A DNA stretch of 5,426 bases. Source: Pseudomonadota bacterium (GTDB taxonomy: Bacteria; Myxococcota; Bradymonadia; UBA4248). The notes beneath the pieces were generated by a model. The model was not told the origin of the DNA and searched no databases. It saw only the letters and a program-made list of their open reading frames with translations. Below are positions 1 through 5,138 of the stretch, piece after piece (position 1 is the first letter of the stretch; the number at the start of each line of letters is the position of its first letter). The DNA is taken from contig JAGBXG010000087.1 of NCBI GenBank assembly GCA_017629415.1, positions 1 to 5,426 of the forward strand. Direction: 5' to 3'. A program made the translations under genes and the position numbers.

Positions 1-40
1 GAACCGTTGGAAATATGTGTATGCGCGTTATGGCAATTTC
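1..40 (+). repeat. 40-nt exact direct repeat, copy 1
   Basis: These 40 bases are identical to 244-283, exactly 243 nt (81 codons) downstream and in the same reading frame. They encode the fibre motif NRWKYVYARYGNF. The copy touches the window edge, so it may extend further left. Confidence 0.95.
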
Positions 41-1588
41 AACGGTTCAATTTCGACGGATGGCACATTGTCGGTCACAGGAATCAGTACTCTGACGGGC
101 AACACAACCGTTGGAGGCACGCTCGGCGTCACAGGTGCAACAACACTTGCAGGAGTAACCGCTGGGGCGATTTCATCATACGCCATCACACCGCGTATAG
201 CATCAACAAGCAGTTCGACGGGGTATGATTTGGGCGCGGATGCGAACCGTTGGAAATATGTGTATGCGCGTTATGGCAATTTCTCGTATTCCGTGACTGT
301 CGCAGATGATGTGATCATTGGTGGAAGCATTACCAGATCCCAGGATGGATCGTTTACGCAAAATATTGGCACATCCACCAAACCTTTTGATAATGTCTAT
401 GCAACGACGTTTTATGGCGATTTGAGTGGTCGTGCGACCGATGCAGATTGGGCAGGGTATGCGGATGAGGCCGGTTTTTGCTCTGGAAACTCAGCGACAG
501 CCACAGAGCTGGAAACCGCCAGGACAATTGACGGCATGGAGTTTAATGGATCGGCCAACATCACCCATTATGGAACATGCAGCACATCGGCGGCGACAGC
601 GGCAAAAGTTGTGTCATTGTCTGGCTTTACCCTTGCTACAGGCGCACGAATTGCCGTTAAATTCACCTATTCCAATACAGCATCAAATCCAACACTCAAT
701 GTCAATGGAACAGGGGGAAAAGCTATTCTTAGATACGGAACTAATTATGTGGGCACGACGAAGTATCTATCCTGGATGGCGAACAGTATTGTTGAGTTTG
801 TTTATGATGGGTCTCACTGGGTATGGGTTGGGTTTCAGTACAATACATATCAGGCATATCAAGCCGAAAGCGCAACAAGTGCAACTCATGCGACATATTT
901 AAGATATTCTTCGACCGATGTTCTGACTGCTGCATCCACAACCAGTGTGACCAGTTCGGCGACAATTTCGCCATCGTCAAACGGTGGATATTCACTTGGC
1001 ACGAGTTCCTATAAATGGAACTATTTATATTGTAATTATATTGGCAGTTCATCGTCTTATGTTACTTCTGCATATATCACAAATATGTATGGAACAGCCA
1101 CCAAAGCGACAGCTGACGGGTCAGGAAATACAATCACAACAACCTATATTAGAACCGTCTCGGTGGGGTCATCCAGCAAAACATTTACGACATATACAGC
1201 CGCAGGAGGAACTTCATCTGCTACTGGCTATATCTATAATACATATTTGACAACTACCAAAGGAGACAACTCCACCACAGATACAGTCTATCTTACAGGA
1301 CTTGTCGCCAATATTATAGCGGGGACTGGAGTTGGAAGTATTCGATTGGTTTGTTTCAAGGCAACAGCAGCATGGACAAAAAAAAATCAGAATATTTATA
1401 TGTCAGGTAGCACACTTTATCCTGTGTACATGCGCACCGCTGGGAATGACAGCCAAAATATCATTCGACACGATGCAAGTTCCTCAACATCTGCCTCCAC
1501 ATTTACTGGTGTCTGGAGACTATTAAACTACGTTGGTGAAATATCCAATGGAAACTTCGTGGTAGCGTTAGCTGTCAAAGTATATTGA
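2..1588 (+). CDS. Phage tail fibre protein, 3' part (5' end outside window)
   Basis: This is the distal part of a tail fibre, the virion protein that binds the host surface. The frame is already open at the left edge. The GTG at 17 is not a start, because it lies inside a motif (NRWKYVYARYGNF) that recurs internally at residues 77-89 (numbered from position 17). Residues 17-52 are two degenerate 18-residue repeats rich in G, T and V, typical of beta-structured trimeric shafts. A module of the form LG-x-W-x-Y-V/L-Y-x-G recurs near residues 72-88, 117-134 and 327-343. Residues 170-275 resemble a domain I know from many phage fibres (IDG-x-FNGSANITHYGTCST, then NPTLNVNGTG, then FVYDG). Residues 440-523 form a distinct C-terminal domain, probably the receptor-binding tip. 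A tail chaperone-like gene follows after 11 nt. Fibre identity is fairly sure; receptor and fold are unknown. Confidence 0.85.
   Translation, partial: NRWKYVYARYGNFNGSISTDGTLSVTGISTLTGNTTVGGTLGVTGATTLAGVTAGAISSYAITPRIASTSSSTGYDLGADANRWKYVYARYGNFSYSVTVADDVIIGGSITRSQDGSFTQNIGTSTKPFDNVYATTFYGDLSGRATDADWAGYADEAGFCSGNSATATELETARTIDGMEFNGSANITHYGTCSTSAATAAKVVSLSGFTLATGARIAVKFTYSNTASNPTLNVNGTGGKAILRYGTNYVGTTKYLSWMANSIVEFVYDGSHWVWVGFQYNTYQAYQAESATSATHATYLRYSSTDVLTAASTTSVTSSATISPSSNGGYSLGTSSYKWNYLYCNYIGSSSSYVTSAYITNMYGTATKATADGSGNTITTTYIRTVSVGSSSKTFTTYTAAGGTSSATGYIYNTYLTTTKGDNSTTDTVYLTGLVANIIAGTGVGSIRLVCFKATAAWTKKNQNIYMSGSTLYPVYMRTAGNDSQNIIRHDASSSTSASTFTGVWRLLNYVGEISNGNFVVALAVKVY
65..172 (+). repeat. 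Two degenerate 54-nt (18-residue) repeats in the fibre shaft
   Basis: The units are 65-118 and 119-172. At protein level they share T-L-x-V-T-G-x-x-T-L-x-G; the nucleotide sequences have diverged. Such short G/T/V-rich units are usual in trimeric beta-structured fibre shafts. With two units visible this is modest evidence for a repeat array, which may continue outside the window. Confidence 0.5.
244..283 (+). repeat. 40-nt exact direct repeat, copy 2
   Basis: Exact match to positions 1-40, in frame. The match ends where codons for YGNF are followed by NGS in copy 1 and SYS in copy 2. Because the spacing is a multiple of three, recombination between the copies would delete or add an 81-residue block of fibre without breaking the frame. 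Confidence 0.95.
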
Positions 1589-1599
1589 CGGAGTAGATT

Positions 1600-2010
1600 A
1601 TGGTTAAAATACTAAAAGCAGTCTTTGAAAATTCAGAGCAAACCGCCATGACGGTTTATATTTCCGGCGATGGTTTTGAAAACCTGCCTTATGGCGTGAA
1701 TCTTTTATTGGAAAACGAAGATGATACACCGATGCACAAAGAGTTGTGCAACCGTTATCGTGCCGGTGAGTTCTCGCCAGATCCATATACTACACCCGTG
1801 ATGTTGGACGAAGACGTTGCAAATGAAGTGCGAAGTAAACGCAATTCATTACTAACAACCACTGATTATCTTTTAATGCCGGACTATCCTATTTCGGATA
1901 CAGATCGTGAGGCTGTTAAAGCCTATCGACAGGCGTTGCGTGACATCACACTGCAGGACGGTTTCCCACGCGAGGTTATCTGGCCTGAGAAGCCGGAGGT
2001 AGTCAAATGA
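1600..2010 (+). CDS. Phage tail assembly chaperone-like protein
   Basis: This 136-residue protein probably acts as a cytoplasmic helper in tail or tail-fibre assembly. The C-terminal 60 residues carry the signature: RSKRNSLL at 78-85, a proline-bearing loop (MPDYPISD, 93-100), the helix KAYRQALRDIT (107-117) and then GFPREVIWPEKP (121-132). This matches the pattern I know from the Phage_tail_APC family (PF16778), small proteins often found next to fibre genes. The N-terminal 75 residues are less diagnostic. There is no signal peptide or membrane segment. The start is supported by GGAG at 1590-1593, six bases before the ATG and just after the fibre stop. The last four bases overlap the next gene, whose ribosome binding site lies inside this one. 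The family call is fairly firm; the exact partner, probably the upstream fibre, is inferred. Confidence 0.75.
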   Translation: MVKILKAVFENSEQTAMTVYISGDGFENLPYGVNLLLENEDDTPMHKELCNRYRAGEFSPDPYTTPVMLDEDVANEVRSKRNSLLTTTDYLLMPDYPISDTDREAVKAYRQALRDITLQDGFPREVIWPEKPEVVK

Positions 2011-2597
2011 ACGACCTCACCATGACCGAAATATACAATCAGCTGTCAGACAACCCGAAACTGATTCAAAAATGGAAACAGGCCGTGGTCAGGCGCATCA
2101 AACAATATGCCCGCAATGTGGCCAAGGCATCGCCTTTTCTCGACAAGCCAGCAAAGCGCATCTTTGGTATGAGGGCTCGCAAGAAGGATGATTCAGTGGT
2201 CATGTTTGGCACAAGTCCGAATGCCGGACGGATGAAAGGTTTTCACGCGCCTGTGAACAAGTGGATTGCTGTCAACCGATACTTCCGCGTCCTGCGGCAT
2301 GGCAAATGGCGCACCATTCATAAAGTCCAGAAGGTGAGCCGAAGCATCGGAGTTCCCGTGCAGGATGTGCCTTATTTCGGCACATCTGAAAAGCCGGATC
2401 GGTTCTATGGCATCAAAAAGGGCAAGGTCACGGTCGCTTATGGCAAGACCAAAGGCGGCCTTGGTCTGCCCGTCTATGCGCAGGAATCGTTCGCCGACTG
2501 GCTCATGGAACATCACGGCGACGAGCTTGAAAACCTTATTCTGGAATGTGGCTGTGACATATTCGCCGATCACGTGGCAAAAGGAGGCTCAAAATGA
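2007..2597 (+). CDS. Basic phage protein of unknown function
   Basis: I do not recognise this 196-residue protein. It is strongly basic through the middle. Residues 1-60 look helical and Lys/Arg-rich (KQAVVRRIKQYARNVAK at 24-40). Residues 64-160 are rich in G, K, V and aromatics with short beta-like stretches, including two FGTS segments (67-70 and 124-127). Residues 161-192 form an acidic C-terminal helix with a CGC motif at 181-183. No signal peptide or membrane segment is visible. The start is well fixed by GGAGGT at 1995-2000, six bases before the ATG; a second in-frame ATG at 2022 lacks this spacing. It overlaps its neighbours by 4 nt on each side (ATGA junctions), so it is probably translated together with the chaperone-like protein and the holin candidate. 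A structural or tail-completion role is possible from position alone. Existence of the gene is much surer than any function. Confidence 0.85.
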   Translation: MNDLTMTEIYNQLSDNPKLIQKWKQAVVRRIKQYARNVAKASPFLDKPAKRIFGMRARKKDDSVVMFGTSPNAGRMKGFHAPVNKWIAVNRYFRVLRHGKWRTIHKVQKVSRSIGVPVQDVPYFGTSEKPDRFYGIKKGKVTVAYGKTKGGLGLPVYAQESFADWLMEHHGDELENLILECGCDIFADHVAKGGSK

Positions 2598-2947
2598 TCG
2601 ACGCATACCCCGCAGCATTCATCATGCTCGTATTCATAGTGCTATTTGGAGTGGTACTTCCAATCATGGATAGCTCGAAGACATTTGGAAAGTTTGTATC
2701 TTTGCGGTTCGCCGTACTCGTTGTGTTATTGTCGATGGCGATTGGCGTCATTCTAGATTTCAGCCATCTCGAAAACAACATCCGCCTCGTCATCATCGCA
2801 GGAACGCTCATCATCGGTGGCATTTTTATTTTGATCCGCACGTGGGAAAAGGCCGCATCCAAAGGCTGGTCACTCGGCATCAAGAAGATCGAGGTATCGA
2901 AAGGCGACGCCAAAGCCACTGTCGATGTGGATGATAAGCACGATTAG
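2594..2947 (+). CDS. Three-helix membrane protein, candidate holin
   Basis: This 117-residue protein has three clear hydrophobic segments at about residues 7-25, 39-56 and 63-81. A charged C-terminal tail (82-117) holds many Lys, Asp and Glu and ends in DDKHD. Size, three helices and a charged cytoplasmic tail fit a class I-type holin, which accumulates in the inner membrane and opens it at lysis time. Its place directly before a signal-less endolysin and a spanin pair supports that role, since such an endolysin needs a holin to reach the periplasm. The start follows a strong AGGAGG (2582-2587) with six-base spacing and overlaps the previous stop by 4 nt. I see no family-specific holin motif, so it could instead be another small phage membrane protein. 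The 36-residue tail is long for a simple holin. There is no obvious dual-start arrangement. Confidence 0.7.
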   Translation: MIDAYPAAFIMLVFIVLFGVVLPIMDSSKTFGKFVSLRFAVLVVLLSMAIGVILDFSHLENNIRLVIIAGTLIIGGIFILIRTWEKAASKGWSLGIKKIEVSKGDAKATVDVDDKHD

Positions 2948-2970
2948 CGGGCACATCGGACGCCATCGAA

Positions 2971-3024
2971 AGCCGCCTCCAGTATATGAGTATGGCCAAT
3001 TGCGGCCATAGTCATGAGGCGGTT
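2971..3024 (+). promoter_or_regulatory. Hairpin sequestering the endolysin ribosome binding site
   Basis: Three stacked stems can form in the RNA. Bases 2971-2979 pair with 3016-3024 (9 bp, one G-U). Bases 2986-2989 pair with 3012-3015 (4 bp). Bases 2991-2997 pair with 3004-3010 (7 bp) around the 6-nt loop 2998-3003. A 6-nt bulge (2980-2985) and one G-G mismatch (2990/3011) separate them. The SD GAGG (3016-3019) is fully paired, and the endolysin ATG at 3025 is the next base after the stem. No T-run follows, so this is not a terminator. Control of translation start is inferred. A known parallel is phage T4 gene e, where early transcripts hide the lysozyme start in a hairpin. Confidence 0.6.
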
Positions 3025-3639
3025 ATGCAAATCATACAGAAAATCATCAAAGAGAGGAAATTCGTTGATCCCAAAGACGGCAAGACGAAATCGCGCTTCG
3101 GGTATCGTGGGCACAATAAGATTGCATGGATTATCGTGCATTACACGGGCGATTACGGTTCGCAGGGATGCGCTAAAAAGACGGCAGACGCCATGCAGAC
3201 GTGGAAACGCACCGTTTCAACGCATTACCTCGTGGGCGATGACGCGATCTATCAAACCGTGAAAGACAAACACGTGGCGTGGCACTGCCCTTACGACAAG
3301 GACAATAAATGTGCGGCCTGTAATTCCAACGCACTCGGCGTGGATTTGGTCGAACACAAGCGGAACACGCGCACGCATTCGGTCAAAGACAGAGACTGGT
3401 ATTTCACCGACAAAGTGATTCAGGACGGCGCACAGCTCGTGGCTTGGCTTGCCGACAAATACAACATTCCGCAAAGCCATATCGTGCGTCATTTCGATGT
3501 GACCGGAAAATGGTGTCCGAGGCCGTTTGTGGGAAAAGACACCAACGAAATTACAGGCGATATTCACGAAATCGGCTGGATCATGTTCAAGGAGCGTGTG
3601 CGCTTGGCGCGTGCAAACAGGGAGCTGGCCGAATGCTGA
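3025..3639 (+). CDS. Endolysin: N-acetylmuramoyl-L-alanine amidase (Amidase_2, T7 lysozyme-like)
   Basis: This 204-residue zinc amidase would cut the bond between N-acetylmuramic acid and L-alanine in peptidoglycan. The Amidase_2 (PF01510) core spans residues 30-170. Zinc ligands are H39 (in IIVHYTG), H156 (RHFDVTGKW) and C164; the H-to-C spacing of eight equals that of T7 lysozyme (H122/C130). Y68 (THYLV) and K162, two residues before the Cys ligand, match T7 Tyr46 and Lys128. Residues 105-109 (LGVDL) form the usual core strand. An insert near 88-99 adds three cysteines. There is no signal peptide, SAR helix or cell-wall-binding domain, so export should depend on the holin. I chose ATG 3025 because GAGG (3016-3019) lies five bases upstream. 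ATG 2986 would add 13 residues but has no SD, only an anti-SD-like CCTCC. The last seven bases overlap the i-spanin gene. Confidence 0.9.
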   Translation: MQIIQKIIKERKFVDPKDGKTKSRFGYRGHNKIAWIIVHYTGDYGSQGCAKKTADAMQTWKRTVSTHYLVGDDAIYQTVKDKHVAWHCPYDKDNKCAACNSNALGVDLVEHKRNTRTHSVKDRDWYFTDKVIQDGAQLVAWLADKYNIPQSHIVRHFDVTGKWCPRPFVGKDTNEITGDIHEIGWIMFKERVRLARANRELAEC

Positions 3640-4040
3640 ATCTATCTTTCAAGACCGAATACATCATCGGCGCGGTGGTCATTGTCGCTTTTTTGCTCGC
3701 CTGTTTTGTGCGCGAATACGGCCATGCAAAACAGACCGAACGGATGCAGGAACGCATCGATGCGCTGGACGCGCAAGCCGAAATCCAGCAAGCCCGGATC
3801 GCCGAAGCGGATGCCAGGCTAAAGGCCAAGGATGCCGAACTATTGGCCGTGAACCGATTGTGTGCAGCCATCGAAAAAACAGACACGGAAATGATACAAA
3901 CCAAAGAGGCAGTCCATGAAATCATACAAACCGACGAAACCTGCGCCGCCTGGGCGGATGAGCCTGTGCCTGATTCTATTCTGGATGCTTTGTATGACAT
4001 CCTGTGCAGCACAAAAGCAGACCACCATAACAAAGATTGA
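3633..4040 (+). CDS. i-spanin, Rz-like inner-membrane lysis protein
   Basis: This 135-residue protein is the inner-membrane half of the two-component spanin that joins inner and outer membranes in the last step of Gram-negative lysis. One N-terminal membrane helix (residues 10-26) follows a short start. A long charged helix, Ala/Glu/Gln/Lys-rich with coiled-coil character (about 33-98), would lie in the periplasm. Then comes CAAWADEPVPDSILDAL (104-120), a close match to the C-W-A-D-x-P-V/L-P ending common in Rz-like proteins. Cysteines are at 24, 77, 104 and 125; those in the periplasmic part could make disulfide-linked dimers, as in lambda Rz. The start follows GGGAG (3620-3624) with eight-base spacing inside the endolysin gene. 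The open frame continues upstream to 3444 but the SD and membrane helix fix the start here. The o-spanin gene begins in another frame within its 3' third. Confidence 0.88.
   Translation: MLNLSFKTEYIIGAVVIVAFLLACFVREYGHAKQTERMQERIDALDAQAEIQQARIAEADARLKAKDAELLAVNRLCAAIEKTDTEMIQTKEAVHEIIQTDETCAAWADEPVPDSILDALYDILCSTKADHHNKD
3905..3909 (+). promoter_or_regulatory. Ribosome binding site fixing the o-spanin start
   Basis: AGAGG lies six bases before ATG 3916, inside the i-spanin gene. The alternative ATG at 3958 has only a GC-rich GGGCGG touching it and no correctly spaced SD. The upstream start also supplies the positively charged N-region that a lipoprotein signal peptide needs. Confidence 0.65.
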
Positions 4041-4227
4041 GTATGCCGTGCCTTCGGCCATCCTGCTGACACCTTGTCCATCGTTGGAGCTGTCATTCTC
4101 GACGAACGGCGAGCTATTGAACGCCATGATTGATTTGATCGGCCAGTATCGAATCTGCGCGGCGCGGATGGATGCCGTTATTGAGTCTTTCGAGCATGTA
4201 CAAATTCTAAATGAGGGCAATCCATGA
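3916..4227 (+). CDS. o-spanin, Rz1-like outer-membrane lipoprotein
   Basis: This 103-residue protein is the outer-membrane partner of the Rz-like i-spanin. A lipoprotein signal peptide is visible: a basic N-region with K2, K5, K8 and R14, a hydrophobic core at 15-27, and a lipobox M-T-S-C with the lipidated cysteine at C30. The -3 Met is an unusual but tolerated residue. The mature part would be 74 residues. Its pattern P-x-A-I-L-L-T-P-C-P (46-55), then TNGELLNA (63-70) and C81 fits the Rz1/LysC-type ending I know (PPALL-x-PCP, then NGDLL, then C). It is less proline-rich than lambda Rz1. The gene starts within the i-spanin gene in the +1 frame and shares 125 nt with it, then extends 187 nt beyond. 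Its stop overlaps the methyltransferase start by 4 nt. Signal peptide, overlap and motif together make this call strong. Confidence 0.85.
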   Translation: MKSYKPTKPAPPGRMSLCLILFWMLCMTSCAAQKQTTITKIEYAVPSAILLTPCPSLELSFSTNGELLNAMIDLIGQYRICAARMDAVIESFEHVQILNEGNP

Positions 4228-5018
4228 AACATCCACGAAGCTATCAAAGGCCCCCATTGCCGTTTATTGGCTCAAAGTTACGATGGTGGCGCGAACTGCA
4301 GATTCTGGCCGCAAAACTGCCACAGGGTGGATGCGTGTTTGATGCGTTCGGCGGCTCATTCAGCGCAGCGCGTGTCATCAAAGATACGAGGCCGGATTTG
4401 ACGGTTATCACGAACGACTATTGCCATGCTTACCGACAGAGGTTGAACGCCGCACCACAAACAGCGGAGGTTTATGAGCAGCTGGTATCTGCGGTTGGGC
4501 GCAGAAGTCAAAACTACATGGTGTGGGATAAGTTCAAAACGCAAGACGAAAAGAATTTGGCCATATCAATCGTTGAAACCGCTGAAGATTCCGAAACGGC
4601 ATGGCGGTGGTTACACGGCAAAGCCTATCCACTGAACAAGACCCCCATAAATTGCCCTGTATGCCCCAAAACATGCGATGAGTGGACAAAGGGGCTTGTG
4701 GTCATCGATGACGAAATGACCGCTTACGAGGCGCGATATTGGGCTGAATCCGAGGCATTCGTGATACTCGATCCGCCTTATATGGGATCGGTCAAGATGG
4801 GCTTTGACCTGGCATCGACATACGAAGATGGGCGCATCGATGCGCAGGCATTCTGCTGCGAGATCATGCGCCTGTGTGATCGTTGGTGTCTGTTTGAGCG
4901 TCCAGATTCTGCACTGGTGTGTCAGGCACGGGCACATGGTGCCATTGAGGTAGAACGAATGCACGGACGCAATCGACAGACTGTCGATGAGATAATGCTG
5001 GTATGTTCCCAATTGTAA
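4224..5018 (+). CDS. D12-class DNA adenine methyltransferase, copy A
   Basis: This 264-residue enzyme would transfer a methyl group from S-adenosylmethionine to adenine N6 in DNA. Motifs appear in the order of the Dam/MethyltransfD12 family (PF02086). PLPFIGSK (11-18) fits motif X (FxGxK). CVFDAFGGSFSAAR (37-50) fits the SAM-binding motif I. NDY follows at 64-66. ILDPPY (181-186) is catalytic motif IV. NRQTVDEIML (250-259) is a typical C-terminal strand. Length is near that of Dam (about 270). Residues 120-175 hold an insert with C144, C147 and C151. The target site cannot be read from the sequence. GAGGG at 4213-4217 with six-base spacing sets the start, which overlaps the o-spanin stop by 4 nt. 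Its neighbours suggest late expression with the lysis genes. Roles in shielding DNA from restriction or marking DNA for packaging are inference. Confidence 0.85.
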   Translation: MKHPRSYQRPPLPFIGSKLRWWRELQILAAKLPQGGCVFDAFGGSFSAARVIKDTRPDLTVITNDYCHAYRQRLNAAPQTAEVYEQLVSAVGRRSQNYMVWDKFKTQDEKNLAISIVETAEDSETAWRWLHGKAYPLNKTPINCPVCPKTCDEWTKGLVVIDDEMTAYEARYWAESEAFVILDPPYMGSVKMGFDLASTYEDGRIDAQAFCCEIMRLCDRWCLFERPDSALVCQARAHGAIEVERMHGRNRQTVDEIMLVCSQL

Positions 5019-5056
5019 AAGAACACCAGTTCATTATTTACAACTGATTTTTTTTT
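5010..5056 (+). terminator. Probable intrinsic terminator after methyltransferase copy A
   Basis: TTGTAAA (5013-5019) pairs with TTTACAA (5037-5043). An inner GAAC/GTTC stem (5021-5024 with 5029-5032) closes the tetraloop ACCA, and two extra pairs (5010-5046, 5011-5045) lie beyond one mismatch. Nine T residues (5048-5056) follow one base later. The stem is AT-rich and so weaker than usual, but the T9 run is long. The stop codon of copy A (5016-5018) lies inside the stem. An alternative 5-bp stem, CAGTT/AACTG (5027-5031 with 5042-5046), also precedes the T-run. Confidence 0.6.
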
Positions 5057-5138
5057 CAGGCATATTTCTCACCGTTGACCTACTGTCTGGATATGATGCC
5101 AGTCCTGGGGCTATTCCCATATACAAAAGGAGTGAGAT
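5057..5138 (+). promoter_or_regulatory. Untranslated leader of methyltransferase copy B with strong SD
   Basis: These 82 bases separate the terminator from the second methyltransferase. AAGGAG (5127-5132) sits six bases before ATG 5139. Upstream are two small inverted repeats, CTGG/CCAG (5087-5090 with 5099-5102) and TGGG/CCCA (5106-5109 with 5116-5119). TTGACC (5075-5080) and TATGAT (5092-5097) look like promoter boxes but are only 11 bases apart, too close for one normal sigma-70 promoter. A promoter here is expected from the terminator upstream, but I cannot assign it. Confidence 0.35.

Noticed and set aside
17..19. GTG as a start codon of the fibre gene
   Set aside because: It falls within the repeated coding motif also found internally at 244-283, the frame is open to the left edge, and no SD precedes it.
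426..902. 158-codon plus-strand frame inside the fibre gene
   Set aside because: Out-of-frame shadow of a conserved fibre domain, low-complexity and His/Gln-rich, with no SD.
2971..3024. Hairpin before the endolysin as a terminator
   Set aside because: No T-run follows; the bases after the stem are the endolysin start codon.
3444..3632. N-terminal extension of the i-spanin upstream of 3633
   Set aside because: It would run out of frame through the amidase catalytic end and place the membrane helix internally. ATG 3633 has a good SD and gives a normal Rz-like layout.
3587..4096. 169-codon open frame on the minus strand across the spanin genes
   Set aside because: It is antisense to two well-supported overlapping genes, has no recognisable product, and is explained by the codon bias of those genes. 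The minus-strand frames at 2193-2573, 2536-2919 and 3840-4247 fail the same way.
5075..5097. TTGACC and TATGAT as a standard sigma-70 promoter
   Set aside because: The boxes are 11 bases apart where 16-18 is needed, and no other -35 box fits the -10-like element.
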